DNA of 64,000 bases from Salticus scenicus (taxonomy: Eukaryota > Arthropoda > Arachnida > Araneae > Salticidae): positions 316,615,152 through 316,679,151 of the forward strand of contig OZ005652.1 in NCBI GenBank assembly GCA_963930645.1, written 5' to 3'. The notes beneath the pieces were generated by a model. That model searched no databases and was not told where the DNA came from. It saw nothing but the letters and a program-made list of their open reading frames with translations. A program made the position numbers and the translations under genes. Positions within the stretch are counted from its first letter, which is position 1. Every line of letters starts with the position of its first letter. Below, in pieces: positions 35,937 through 48,899 of this stretch.

Positions 35937-36416
35937 ATTTACACTTCCTAAAGATTCTACATTAAACAATGAATAAATCGTATCGTAATATCATAAAAAG
36001 TTTTTAACGAAAAAAAAAAAAAAAAAGTTTTGAAATCACAAAAATGTTTACTTAAAAATAATCAGTATACAGAACAACTTCATGTTTTATTTTCAAAAAA
36101 TTTTCTTCTTTCTTAAATTACCCTTGCACAAAATTTACAATAGTCACTTCAACTATTATTGTTATGATTATCAATCTCACTATTACCCCAAGGAAATAAA
36201 CGTGAGATTAAATAATTATAATTTATATTAAATATTAAATAATAAGTTAGATTAAAAACTTTGAATTATATGAGAAGGAAGGAACTAAATTGAATTATAA
36301 AAAAGTTAAAAAAAAAATTAATAATTAATAAATTTAAAATTATTTTATGTATATACTTTTAATTACATTTTCCAGTTTCATATTTATGTCTTCTTCTTCT
36401 TCTTCTTCTTCTTTTT

Positions 36417-36451
<35 letters not shown>

Positions 36452-36899
36452 TGTGTGTGTCTAAAAGAATGGCCTTTTTCTATTATGTTTCAAGAAAATG
36501 GTAATTTTATTAATAAGTTTCATTTATTTGTATATCTCTTGATTATATATACAAAATGTAATTTTTAAAATATTCTCATTTTAATATCTTATGTGTGTAC
36601 TAAGCAACATCACTCTCTCTCTCTCTCTTTTCTTTTCTTTTTTTGTATGTTTGCGTGTTAATTGAGTTTGTTTTAATCTGGACTATTTACTCCATGAGGC
36701 ATTTCCATCAAATAAATTCCAGTTACAATTAACAATAGTTCTAATTTTACTAAAAATCAAAATATTCGTCTATATATTAAAAAAAAAAAAAAAAGCTAGT
36801 TATATTCAACAATAGAAATGTGTAATCCGTTTATATATGAAATGTAAAAGTAAAAAAAAATATATTCATGAATTATTATATAAAATTAACTCGTTTATA
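35937..36899. other. AT-rich noncoding DNA with (TTC)n-T-(GT)n
   Basis: A compound microsatellite runs at about 36391-36461: TTC repeats, then a T-run, then GT repeats. No gene seen. Confidence 0.6.
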
Positions 36900-37191
36900 C
36901 ACTGTAAAAACTCAGAAATGTACTAACGCAGTAGCAGTAAAACACCGAGCTTAGTAGTGATACTCCAATATAAAGTACTGAAAATTACAACAATTTACTG
37001 AAAAATAGCAATACGAGCCTTACTGTATGAATTATATGGGTTGATATAAGCTTAAAACAGCAATTTTTTTGTTTTTTATTTTTACTTATGTTTTTCATTT
37101 TCTTCATGTTTTTTTTTTAATTTTTTTTTTTTATAGAAAATTATTCCTTTAGCAAGTTTCGTATTTTAATATGGGCTTTTTCTTTACAGTG
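36900..37191. mobile_element. possible MITE
   Basis: CACTGTAAAAA (36900) and TCTTTACAGTG (ending at 37191) are complementary at ten of eleven positions. The left flank is TA, the right is AT. The end motif resembles that of the 10.3-kb and 62.6-kb MITE family. The arms are short, so this could be chance. Confidence 0.35.
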
Positions 37192-38694
37192 ATTTTACTT
37201 ACCATTTATACAGAATTTATTCAAAATCTATATTCTTTTTATTTTTTTAATGATTTTCAAGAGTTTGTTGTAAAACCACTACCGAATGAAGATCTCGCCT
37301 GCGCCACTGCAGTAATAAGCTGAGCTCTTGCAATTTACTCATCGGCACGTGCCTATGGACAGAGGCGGGTTAAAACCGCAAACCTTCCGGCAGACTGCAG
37401 CTGTGATTTGCGTAAAAAAATATAACACCTGCCTACTACCGTCTGCTTTGACCCCCACCCCTCCTATAACGGATGAACTTACAAGCCAAGGTGGGGAAAT
37501 GTAGGGGGTTAATTTTTTTTTTTTCACCACCTTTATGTTATGGGGGTGGGTGTTCTAATATCATATATAGGGCAAATATGAGGAAAAGAATGAATGACTT
37601 AAAAAATGCTTTAAGTCAATAGCAAAATTTGCTGAGTTTTTATTCATTCCATTTGTTTCTTTAAACGTCATCAAAGAAAGCCCAAAATAATTATCTATAT
37701 ACCGATGTTAGCAATATATAGTTTCTTGTAAACAACTAAATACAAATAAGACTTATTATTAATATTGTTATTATTATCTGAGGAATTTAAAACTGTACTA
37801 CAGTAAACCTCTTAAAAAGTAAAAACAACAATCAAGTCTTATGTCCTTGAGAAAATATATAGCCTACTTAAAATTTTTATAAAAAATATGCCGAAGGTTG
37901 GAGGTGGAAAGAAGTGAGATATATTCAAGGGCGACGATTTTAAAAAAGAAAAAAAAATGTCTGTCAAAAAAATAAAATATATATAAAATAAAAAAAAAAG
38001 GGGAGGGGGGAGGAAAAGAAAAGAAAGAGAAAGGAAAAACTTTTATTTTTCCCATAAGTTACAACTGCGCGAACATGCCCAGTATATCACTTTCGAAGAT
38101 TATTCGGTTGTAAAATTCAAAGCATGTTTCTACATTGGCCTTGCGTTAACAGTAGACGTTTTCGGTGTATGTAATGTGTATTATAATAATATCTTGTTAT
38201 TTAACACCCAGCAAACAAATCTGTAGACAGTTTAGCAGATGCTTATTTTATATAATAATATTAATAATCATGAAAAAATTGTAAACCAAAACCAAAATTT
38301 ATCTGCTATAGATTTTATTAGTTTCAACATCACTTTCCCTTTAAATGGATGAAAGTATAATATTTTATGAGTGATGTATCATTTTACTTTGTTGATTTTA
38401 ATTATTAAAAAAAAAAAAATCTTATGTATATATAATTATACATAATTAAATTCTTCATTTCACTTTTAATAAATTGAAACTATATTTCCATCCTGTAATA
38501 TGAAACAGGATGTCATCCTACTTTATTCTAAATGGTCCACTGAGAAAAGTGACAACGCGTTTGTCTCAGATTGAAAAAACAAGAATTATATAGTTTGGCT
38601 CATTTTATTTATAACATTTCAATTGATTTATATATGTAATATTCATATCTTAATTCTAGAGATGTTTGTGTGTGTGTATAGGTCGAAATATATA

Positions 38695-38740
<46 letters not shown>
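37192..38740. other. noncoding DNA with a GC-richer patch
   Basis: The segment 37270-37510 is less AT-rich. It contains CACGTG at 37348-37353 but no convincing frame or repeat ends. The rest is AT-rich, with (TA)n at 38697-38741. Confidence 0.5.
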
Positions 38741-38750
<10 letters not shown>

Positions 38751-39041
38751 TCTGTACTGATAAGTATAAAGGATTTAAGTCCAAAAATGTCGATTTTGAG
38801 TTAAGTACATAGACAGACTCAGAAAAAAATTGTCTATCGATTGGTATAAAGGATTTAAATCCATGGTATTTAGTCTTTGACAATCACGGAATGGTATAAA
38901 GCGTATAAACCAACATAACCTCTTTTTCCTAATCGATTCTGCTGATTAGTTTTTAGTTAGTTTAACTGTATTTTTCGTCTCCTGAAAAATCAAGAATATG
39001 GACTTAAATCCTTTATACTTATCAGTACAGATATATATATA
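38741..39041. mobile_element. TIR element with internal iterated motif
   Basis: Arms of about 40 bp (ATATATCTGTACTGATAAGT from 38746, continuing TATAAAGGATTTAAGTCCA) are repeated exactly in complement at 38999-39041. The motif GGTATAAAGGATTTAAATCCA recurs inside at about 38841, with a diverged third copy at 38893. The flanks are (TA)n, so a TA target cannot be distinguished. No coding capacity. Confidence 0.7.
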
Positions 39042-39384
39042 AACGATGCTATACTGTAATCAAAATTTACTTACAAAACTTAATTTTCGAACCAAAAAAT
39101 GTGGCGTTTATCTCGCAAGTACAGCTATGGCGAAGCTTTGAATATTGAGTGGGTCATTCTCTTAGAGAAGGAAATGTAAGCAATTTTTCAGACTTCTAAA
39201 ACTATGACTGTTTCATATTTAATTTAGTTTTCTAAGGCTAAATATAACAAAGAAAGAATTAAACAAACAAATGTAATGACTATTAGATCCAGATTTAGCA
39301 TATCAGTTGAGTTATAAGCCGTGTTTACATTTATCCCGCTTCACTCTACTCATATTTTTTTATGTAAAAAGATATTTAAAAAAA

Positions 39385-39470
39385 AAATACATTAGGTAAT
39401 AAATAATTTTATAAACTAAATTCCCTTTAGAATAACATGGGGTTTGGCTGCTGGCGAGGATAGTTATTTC
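39385..39470 (-). mobile_element. single arm of the 34.5/62.1-kb foldback family
   Basis: ATTAGGTAATAAATAATT, then AGAATAACATGGGGTTTGGCTGCTGGCGAGG, described by position here, matches the right-arm order seen at 35845-35930 and 62520-62600. I found no partner arm nearby. Confidence 0.5.
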
Positions 39471-39814
39471 GCCCCCTTAATGTGTCCATGTTGTTGAAAA
39501 GAAGGGTAGGATGGGAATTAGACAAAACAGGAAAAAAGAAAGACTATTAATAAGGGATCAATTCAGGTTTTAATTTTAGTAGCCCATTTTAGTAAAAAGC
39601 AAAATATTTTCATAAAAAAGAAGAAAAAAATCGTAAAGCTCTATTTTAGCAATTATTCTTTTTATCAAGTTAATATTATTATATCAAGTTAATAGTGTTT
39701 CATCGTATCAAGTATTAAAAGTCGTTTTAAATAATGTTGAAAACATAGAAATTTTTTTATAAAAAGACCCTTTTTATAAAAGGAACTTCGTGAAGGAGCC
39801 CAATTTATGGGTTT
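39471..39814. other. AT-rich noncoding DNA
   Basis: I see nothing specific beyond short A-runs. Confidence 0.5.
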
Positions 39815-39829
39815 GAATTTTGTGAAGTG

Positions 39830-40096
39830 GAATTTTGTAGTAGTGTTTGTATTAGAGTTAAGGCCAATTAATAACAAAAGGGTCTTAGCAATGGTAATAT
39901 GCCATCTGTGAGGATTTTTCTAAGTGGTTCTATACCGTATTTACGCAAATTTATAGGGGGGAAAAGGGGGGCGGGAGGTGGAAGAAACATTGAAAAGTCC
40001 AAATGACTACGTCGTCGAAGTTGACCTGGGATCGAACTCAGCGCTTCCTGTCTGCCAATTTCTGGAGCATAAACTTTCGATCACTGGTGGCGCTTG
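39830..40096 (-). mobile_element. tRNA-derived SINE, minus strand
   Basis: A 15-bp direct repeat GAATTTTGTGAAGTG flanks the unit at 39815-39829 and 40097-40111. On the minus strand, the sequence starting near 40096 carries a tRNA-like head with a perfect B box, GAGTTCGATCCC (about 40028-40039 on the plus strand). The A box is less clear. G-runs occur in the 3' half. This copy does not share the body of the 2.0-kb family. Confidence 0.65.
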
Positions 40097-40111
40097 GAAT
40101 TTTGTGAAGTG

Positions 40112-42240
40112 CAACTAAAGGCCCCAATTTTTACCTGGATCATCCTTTGAAATATCTTATAAAAAGTTTTTCATAAGTAATTATTTGGTAAGAAAATATA
40201 CCACTGGCAACGCATGCGTAGTATCCGCGATTTTCATGATACATCTCATTTGCCAAACAATCCACGTTCATTTTCAATGTTAAAAGTGAATTGAAGATAG
40301 CGAAAGTAGACCAAGGACAAACTTAGCATAAAGCGAGAGTTACTGACTAACAAGCTCGCTGTGCTCATAAATTTCTCCAATACTTTTACTGACCTTCGCT
40401 CCTTAGATTCCTCAGAAAATGACAAGGGAGGTCATCAGATTTTAGTGATGCTAAAGATCTAATTAGAAATTCTCTCGAAGATTATGGAGAACAGGGTGGG
40501 GGGGGGGAGGAAATAATAATAAAATAAAACTGCATGTTACTTTCACTTTAAGAATTATTCCAGAATTTTCCCAATAAAAAAAATAGAAAAAATAAATTTT
40601 ATCTTAATATATGTGTCTACATATTTTTCGGATATCATGTATTTTTTATAGACTACTTAAACCATAAGTGCTTCAACGAATATAAATGATGAATTATGGT
40701 GCATTAAATCCAATAGGATATGCGCATCAATAGAATTCTTTTAATGTCTGTCTCAAAGCATTCTTTTGTAGAAAAAAAATTATAGTATTATTCACTTTCA
40801 TATCTATTTCAATTTATCTTTAGGCTTTTAATAATAATATAAATGCATTTCTAGAGCATAAAAAAAAATAACGTTTAAGTGGATTTCAGTTACTATAAAT
40901 CTTTTATAAAATGTTCTTGATAAGATTTTCTTAAAATGTTATTTGAATTCAATTTAAACATATTTATTTTACAAAAATAAATAAAAAAATAAAAAAATAA
41001 GTATTGTTATACTCAGAAAACTATTGAAAATTTCTCAAAATTTTTTCAGAGTCTAATTTTTGAAAATAACCATAGTTTGAGGTTATTTTCCAATCATGTA
41101 AAAAAATTAAGCTAAAAACAAATTGAGTCGATCATAAAATAAATAATATAAATGATCCACTAATAAACCAGTATTTAAGAAAATTGTAACATCTTATTTA
41201 AAAAAATAGTTTTACTTAATGATAATAAGGAAATTAATGTTTTGACATCTCGACAAACTATTAAAATTTTATTACAGATGATAGTTTAGAAAAAAAGTAA
41301 ATATTTATAACAGCTTTAAAAGTTTTCTTTTATACTGTTATATTTTCATAAACAATAATATAAACAGGAAATCGTTAAACATAAATCAATATTAAGTTCA
41401 AAGTCCAAGTAATAATATGTTTAAATTTTTCTATAGATTTTTCTTTTATTGTCTAACAGATTACTGCCAAATTTCTAAATAATAAATATCTTTATTTTAG
41501 AATTTCATCTTTACATTGAATAGTAATTTAATTTATCAGATGCTTTAATTTTCTCTCCTTCCTCTTTTTTTAAAATTTAAACTCAAATACAAGATTTTGA
41601 TAGCTGATATTTTATTTTGATTGCACGTAAATTTATTTGTAATAATTTCATTTATTTAAAACATTTAACTTTTTTGTTCAACATATGCCATAATATATTA
41701 CATTTTAAATTACAATAGGTTAACAATTGTGGCAATATTTTGCTTTTATTTGCTATTCATCTGAAAAAATTATAAATATTGATATAAACGTTTTATTTTT
41801 CATATATGTTAAGTAGCCATTGAGTAAAAACAAAATTATTTGTACCAATTGGCAGAAATGTAGTAGTAGTATTATGTATATAAACGTGCATTTTTTAAAT
41901 ATGTAGTTGCTAAGTTAATACTATAATTCTTATAATTATTAGCTTTTCACATTGAATGTATTTTTTCATTATATTCCTTTTTTGTAAATTTATAAAGCAA
42001 TAGCTAAGAAATTTATAACATAGATACATATATATATATAGATAAACAGTGATGCAGTTATGTTTGTATATAGATAGATAGATAGATAGCCTACAATTTT
42101 GGTGACATTGCAGCTATTGTTTATAATCATTAGAAAATTTATTAGAATCATGAAAATAATACCCTGATGACGGACAGTAATGCCGAGTTTGGAATATAGA
42201 TGGACTCAGTGAAAACAAAAAAAAAAAAAAAATCTATTAG

Positions 42241-42271
<31 letters not shown>

Positions 42272-42285
42272 CTGTGCTAGTTGAA
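40112..42285. other. AT-rich noncoding DNA
   Basis: A G-run lies at 40498-40507, (TA)n at about 42028-42041 and (GATA)n at 42070-42089. Adjacent A-runs lie at 42220-42235 and 42240-42268. A degenerate hammerhead-like string is at 42164-42190 (see findings). No gene seen. Confidence 0.55.
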
Positions 42286-42870
42286 CACTGAGGAAAAAAA
42301 TATATATATACTGCTTTCATCTAGAACGAATAGGTGGTGCTTTTCTAAATCCCTAAACTAGAAATACAGATTTCCGAGCTATGAGTATAAGGCACGCCAA
42401 TACACTGAGAAAAAATTCTATAACTGACATCTAGAATATAAATTGTGGCTCTAGAAAAAATAGTTCCATGTCATCCTTACAAATTTCTTATAAAAAATTT
42501 TCTAGTCCCCTTCGAAAGCGAATTCTAGAGACCTCTATTAGAATTCTTGAGTGTTTGCCTATACTATCGAGGACAAACCTATTTGAAAATATCTCCAAAT
42601 AAATGAGGATACAAAAGGCGGGTTTCAGCAGCTATAATCTTGGTTTATGACCCTAGAAAATTAACCGAGAATTTCTCGTAATACAAAAGATTCAGAATAT
42701 TGTTTCACCATCTAGAAGTATGTAGACTAGAAATTCTCGACCATTTCATCTATTCAGTTTATTGGCGTGCCTTATGCGCATAGCTCGGAAATCTATATTT
42801 CTAGTTTAAGGATTTAGAAAATGACCATTTATTCATTCTAGATGAAGACGGTATATTTTTTTTCTCAGTG
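42286..42870. mobile_element. foldback element with arms of about 115 bp
   Basis: The left end CACTGAGGAAAAAAATATA continues through CATCTAGAACGAATA, AAACTAGAAATACAGATTTCCGAGCTATG-like text and AAGGCACGCCAATA. The right arm repeats this in complement, ending TTCTCAGTG at 42870. The middle contains several CTAGAA-type motifs. I could not see a target-site duplication, and the superfamily is unknown. Confidence 0.75.
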
Positions 42871-43282
42871 AAGGGAAAAAAAAAAAAATAATAATCTACA
42901 AACTCATTTCAGGCGGTAGCAACCAAAATGCCTTTTAAATTAAAAAGGGTATATTGGTATTTGCCGTTCAGATGCACAGCATAAATAAAATCTGCTGTTA
43001 AGAATATTTTTAATTTCGTGATAGAAGTCATAAAGGTATACTTTTTAATGAATATTTTAATGTGCTTTAAAAAAATATATATTCTTCTTTCTTTCTACTG
43101 TATACCTTTCATAACCTGTACACGCCCGAGAAATATACAACTTCCTGGTTCTGAGTTAGAAGTTCATGGAATATTATGAAAAAAAGTACACTTTCTCTTT
43201 TTCACGTTTGTAATTCTAATGAAAAGAAATTTCTTTGAAAGTTTGTTTACTAACAGTTTTATAACTATCATAAATATTTTCC

Positions 43283-43313
<31 letters not shown>

Positions 43314-44799
43314 TCAATAAATGCGGTAATTACCAGCACAATATAAACATAAATTTCTGTTTTGAGAGATGCACTCAACATGTAAACCGAGCTTGTTTAC
43401 CTTCACGTATTAACTTTTTAGCTCTTCCGGAAGAACCAAAACAACTCTTCTCTTCATTTCAATAAATGAGTAACAGGATTCCAAGCTATATATGACCTCA
43501 GAACTTTTTCCGCCAAAACTAGATTTCTTCTTTTGAAGCGACAAAAGGTCATTTAAATTCTTAAATTGTTCTCTTATAGACATTGTCAAGGAAAACCATC
43601 CTAGAGTTCAAGGTGCAAGAATGTCTATACATATTCAGTTACTTATGTTTTATACATGTTGGTAGGTTTCGAGTATAATTTGCTTTGATGTACCTGAGAT
43701 TAACATACATTGGCGAGTCTAATCGTCCTTTTATTTGAGGACTTACGTTTACTTTCACAGAGCAATTAAATTTTGTTAAGTAAACATAATTAGATAATAA
43801 TAAACAAATATTTTTATTGTAAGCCTTTTAATGCCTTTTTTTCAAATCTCTAATTGCTTAAATTTTGAACATATCTCAGTTTTTCTCCCCATTCTTTCCT
43901 ATTGGAAAACGAAAAAAAAAAATAAAAAAAAAAAAAAAAAAAAAAGTTTTTTTTATTTAAAATAAGTAAAATTACTTTTTTCTTCTATAATTATTCTGCT
44001 TTTTGAAATCCTATTAGTCAACTTAATGAATATTTCACGAACTTCTTCGTTTTATGTTGTAAACAAAACAAACAAAACTTAAATCATCATAATTATCTTC
44101 ACCGAAAACTGTCGGTTGGTAAAAAAGTAATTTAACATAATGGATTTTTTTTTTTTTTTTTTTTTTTTACAAAAGCATTTATTGCATCTTTAAATGTATT
44201 TTCAAGGTTTCTTGATTTATGATAAGTTATAAATGGAAAAAGGAAATTTTAATGTTATGTTTTAAAAGATTTTCCCTTTCAATAAGCCAAATATTTTAAT
44301 AAATAAAATATAATAAATAACCTTTTTCTTAAATATAGTTAAAGTTTATTTTCATTATTATCAATGACGTTAATAAAATTCACATATGCAGTGGGGAAAA
44401 AATGTATAAAAGACATTCAGTTTTAATCGAAAATAAACCTGTTTGTAATTGATGATATTTCTGTATAATTAAAGATTGTTTTCAATGTATTTATTTATTT
44501 ATTATAATTTTGTGTTTTTAGTATACTAGATGAAAAATGACAAAATTCAATATTGAAAAATATTCTGTCATATTAGTACCCCTGATGGTAATACAGACGG
44601 TAACTAGAATAAATTATTCTATCTACCGTGGCAATATCGGTATCTTCTTAGAGGGGTTTGCAATTGAGGTTTTTCTTTACTTTCATTTTCAGTATATTAA
44701 AGGAGTGTTGCCAGATTTTGCGACTTTTTTATTCAATACCTACCACTAAATTTTAAATTTGACAGTTGCCTAATTACTTCGAAGATTAATCATCTATTA
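42871..44799. other. AT-rich noncoding DNA
   Basis: A-runs lie at 43289-43312 and 43912-43945, and a T-run at about 44148-44168. The segment 43370-43760 is more complex, but I can assign nothing to it. Confidence 0.55.
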
Positions 44800-45430
44800 C
44801 ACTCTCAGAAATGGTTACTCAAATTTCCCAAAAATTTCTTCATTTTTGACGAAAGTGTTTCTAGCGATATGCTCCGAGCGAACTTTTCATCAAATTGACG
44901 AAATTTGTTTCGTTACCTATTTGAGAATACGAATTTCGTCAAAAATAAAAAAAATATATTTTCTCCTTCTTATTTCGTCAAATTGAGAAAATTACCTTCG
45001 TCACTTGTTTGAACATACGAATTTCGTGAAAAGTAAAGATACATTTTTTCATCCTAGTTTCATGATACAGAATAAAATACAAATTATGGAATTATAAACT
45101 TACTTGCAAGTTCGTTGCTTCAGGCATTAAATCCTAATTATATTTAATGAAAATATAAATGAAACAGAGGAAACAAATAAAAATCATTTGGACATTTATT
45201 TGACAGCTTTGAGACCTACAATTACAATGATTTTTGTCTAAATTGATCCATATTTTTACAAAAATTCACAGAAACAAGCGCACACAATATTTTATAGGCA
45301 TAGGATATCACAAACATCCATGCCCGCACGCGATTCGAACCCGGGACGTAGGAATCCAGAAGGCAGCGGTCCTACCGATCGAACCACCAGGCCGGCAAAC
45401 GTAACGTAAAGTCGAAACAACACAGGAAAA

Positions 45431-45470
<40 letters not shown>

Positions 45471-45648
45471 TATGGCAGTAATGAAAGCTAGCACATGCTA
45501 TTGTGAGTAAACAGTTTCGTCAAATATTTGAGAGTTCACGTTTCCTCAAAAATCACGTGATCGCTTGACGAAATGGTTGTCAAAAACAACGAAGTTAAGC
45601 CCGAGGATGTCTGAATCGTCAAAATTGAGTATATTATTTCTTAAAGTG
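44800..45648. mobile_element. TA-flanked non-autonomous DNA transposon
   Basis: TA at 44798-44799 and 45649-45650 flanks ends CACTCTCAGAAATGGTTACT and, in complement, CACTTTAAGAAATAATATAC. Internal TTCGTCAAA motifs occur many times, and a unit of about 70 bp is repeated (about 44895-44965 and 44970-45050: ACGAATTTCGT inside each). A minus-strand tRNA-type SINE lies inside. No transposase frame. Confidence 0.7.
45300..45405 (-). mobile_element. tRNA-derived SINE head, minus strand
   Basis: On the minus strand, GGCCTGGTGGTTCGATCGGT leads to CCCGGGTTCGAATCGCG, with a perfect B box (complement of 45332-45342), then GGGCATGGATGTTTGTG. The same post-B-box text occurs at 45775-45835. This looks like a retroposed tRNA-type promoter head inside a DNA transposon, not a tRNA gene. 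Confidence 0.6.
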
Positions 45649-45774
45649 TATGTATGTAATATATCATTTCTGTAAATTATTGGTGACTATTGAATGAAAA
45701 AGCAGCAATATCTGGCAACACTGTATTAAAGCTAATTAGACAGAAAAATACATTTTAAAGTACATTATAAATCC

Positions 45775-45835
45775 CTACGAACATCCATGCCTGAATCGGG
45801 ATTCGAACCCAGAACCTAGTTACTGAATCATTTTA
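45775..45835 (-). mobile_element. SINE fragment related to 45300-45405
   Basis: In complement, it shows TTCTGGGTTCGAATCCCGAT followed by CAGGCATGGATGTTCGTAG, matching the B box and downstream text of the neighbouring SINE. The A-box half is not recognisable. Confidence 0.5.
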
Positions 45836-46001
45836 GAGTGAGGGAAGAAGGGTTAAAGTGCTTTTCCTATCACATCATTAAATCCTATTCTAAAATTAAT
45901 GAATTGCGATGGATAGTTATTACTATAGAATAGACACTTTTTAGAACAGAGGAACAATAATTACGAGAGTACAAACGTTGTAAACTAACACTATAAATTT
46001 G

Positions 46002-46173
46002 AAAAACAGGTAACAATTGTTTCATGTCGAAATAAGTAAGCAGGACCACTCATTAGGCGGAAAAACTACACACAAGTGCATGCTTTTATGCCGCCCTGGT
46101 CCTATTTTTATTCGCCTGGTGACGGCTCGAGTGTTTAATTATTTCTACCCGAAACAACTGTTACCTGTTTTTT
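46002..46173. mobile_element. palindromic module with two degenerate hammerhead-like cores
   Basis: Arms AAACAGGTAACAATTGTTTC (about 46005-46023) and GAAACAACTGTTACCTGTTT (46151-46170) are near-perfect complements. On the plus strand CTGGTGA (46116-46122) precedes CCCGAAACAACTGTT. On the minus strand CTAATGA (complement of 46050-46056) precedes ATGAAACAATTGTT. Both resemble the CUGANGA...GAAAC...GUU order of a hammerhead ribozyme, each with one changed box base. It looks like a relative of the module at 56287-56468. Confidence 0.5.
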
Positions 46174-48899
46174 AAGATTTATGATGCCAGCCAGAGATGC
46201 CAACTTTTAAATTTATTCCGTAAAATTTTTAGTAGAAGCCTTTTTATACCACTTTTTTGAAGAGTAGTTTTCTTCTTATGCAATGGCATTTAAACGTTGA
46301 AGAAAATTACAGTACAAAGAAAGTGGTGTGAAATGGTGGTGATTGCTGCGGAATGAAAAAAAGAAAGATAAAATTTGGCAGTTCTGATGTTAGTTTACAA
46401 AGTTTTCATTCCTCTTCATTTTCAACACCAGTTTTAGTTGCATTTTAAGAATATCCGATGAAACGTTTTATACTTAAAATCTTCTTCTAAATTTTTCTGT
46501 AATTATGCGATTTCCAACTGAGATTTTTAATTACTTACATTCAAACAATGATTAATTACAAAATGACGAAAAAGTATCGACAAAAAAGGCAATCGTGAAC
46601 TTCTGACCTCAGCGAGGTCGTGGCCCGAAGTCACGGGGAAAAAGCATCATGATATTCCTGATTGTTTATTTGTGATGTTTTGTTACGATTTAATTGAAAA
46701 TTTGCTTCATCTCGAAAGAGGAATGCGTCATAAGAAAGACTGAATTTGTTTTTATTAGTAATCTTAAACAAAAAAGAAAAGATTTTATTTCAAAAAATCG
46801 AATAACTCTGTGGTTGTATATAAAAGTAAATAAATAAGTGTTTTTGTAACATACAGGTTGTCTAATCATTATTTGTATGGACAACTATTTGTTTATCTTA
46901 AATTACTTCCGGCATTTATTTATTTATTTTTATTTTTTTTCTGATGCAAAGAATATTGTTGTTTATTTTCGAGTCACATTTTTCAAATCATTTATTTCTT
47001 CTCCATTACTTTATTTCAGTTATTTCATTTCCATTTTCTTTATTTTGAATCTATTTTTATTTTTCGTAGATTTAAAAGTTCACATTATAAAATATGCATT
47101 TTTATTAAAATAATAATGATAATAATAACTTTCAAATAAAGTTCCTTATTTTATAAAGGATCTTTGTAATAAGCAATTAATGTATAATAAATTAGACATA
47201 TATATGGAAGAAATTATTACACTGCTCTGTATGAAAATCAGCCCCAACACTGTTTTTGCAAGTTCTTACGCAAAATGAGCTCCTGAATCCGAATATGACG
47301 CTCAGTTTGCCCTATCACCCACTTTCTTTCTTTCTTTTTTTTTTTTTTTTTTTGAGGGCATTTCCCTGTTTTTATCACTTTTCTGTAATTTTATGGCTAA
47401 ATTTGATTTGTTGGGAAGAGAAGGATGCTTCTTCTGAGGGACTACAGAATAGAAAAATTCTGAAACATGAACATTTGCAGCAAGGGAAAAATTTAGGGGG
47501 GGGGGGTATTTGCTACTGAAATTTTAAATTACATTTATTATATTTTATTAATCAATTATTATTATTATTTATTATATATTTTTTTCTGTTTTTAAGAGTT
47601 AAAATAATTCTTTTCCATTCTACAAATCCAATTTATGGCCATAAAATTACCAAACAGTGATAAAAGTTGGGGAGGGGGTGGCGTCCCGAGAAAACAGTGG
47701 GTGATTGGGAAAAATGGAGGTCATTTTATAAAATAATCAGCAGGAATGGTGTCAGGGCTCGAAAAAATAATTTTTTTGCAGAGCAGTGTTATTTTTGTTG
47801 TACTTCAAAAATGAAGTTCAAGATATGAGATTATGAGAACTTACATACATATTTAATTTTGTAAACAAGCAGCTATTATCAGAAAAGGATATTTTAAAAT
47901 AAAATACACGGTGGGTTGCGTTCAGATAATTTAGCTGATTTCAGGTATTTTTTCCATTTTCAGTACCAGAATTTCAGTTTTTCTGATAGTTGAATTCATA
48001 AAATAAGATTAAAATATCAAATCTATATGACAGCTAAACCTAATTAAAATATTAATATTTTTCATGATGTAAGGATTGGACCATCCTGCAGGAAATTATA
48101 TGATCTCTTCTCATTCGAAAACTTTTTTTTTTTTTTTTTGCTAAAATTTCTGGTATTTTTTCATGAATTCACAACCATCCCTGTAAATTAAAATATCAAA
48201 TTAAAAAACAAGGATTTCATGTGTCTAGTATCCCAATGCCAGAAAATACAATGAAATATTAAAATTAATAAATAAAATTCAATGTAAACTGCTGATATGA
48301 TAAACACAAAATATAGCAGTATGTTATAGCACTCAATTTTAAAGAGATAGGAAAATTGGAGAATAGGCATAAATTTATTTTATTTTATAATTAAAACCGT
48401 TGTATTGTGAGAACATCCTACTGTTCAGCATACTAAAAAAATAAAATAAAAATAAAAAAAATCTAATTAGGTATAATTTAACCCCTATAGACTGTCTAAG
48501 CAAAACGGAATATATATATAGTTTTTATGTGCATAAAAGCATATTTAGTATAGGATATTGTTCAAAATTTATTTAGCATTCGTTTACACGATTACCCCAA
48601 ATTATAGGGAAATTGCGGATATACATAAAAACTGCAGGAAACGCATATCAAGTTGTTTTGTGTATTTTTCATACTGTACTAAACTTAAGAATTTTTTGTG
48701 CTATGTGTATAATTGTACAGAATGTACAGAACTATCCAAAATTAAGCAAAACATTCTTTCCTATTGAATATAATTGATGGATGTGATTTAAAAAATTGTA
48801 TCAAATCCAGGAAATTTTCTTAGGAATGCTGATTACTTTCTCCTACCTAAATGGTCGGCGAAGTATTGTTTAAAATTAAATTGTCAACTCTGTTATACC
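46174..48899. other. AT-rich noncoding DNA
   Basis: Homopolymers lie at 47337-47353 and 48123-48139, with a G-run at 47496-47505. A short GC-richer piece lies at 46600-46640. No gene or element ends seen. Confidence 0.55.
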
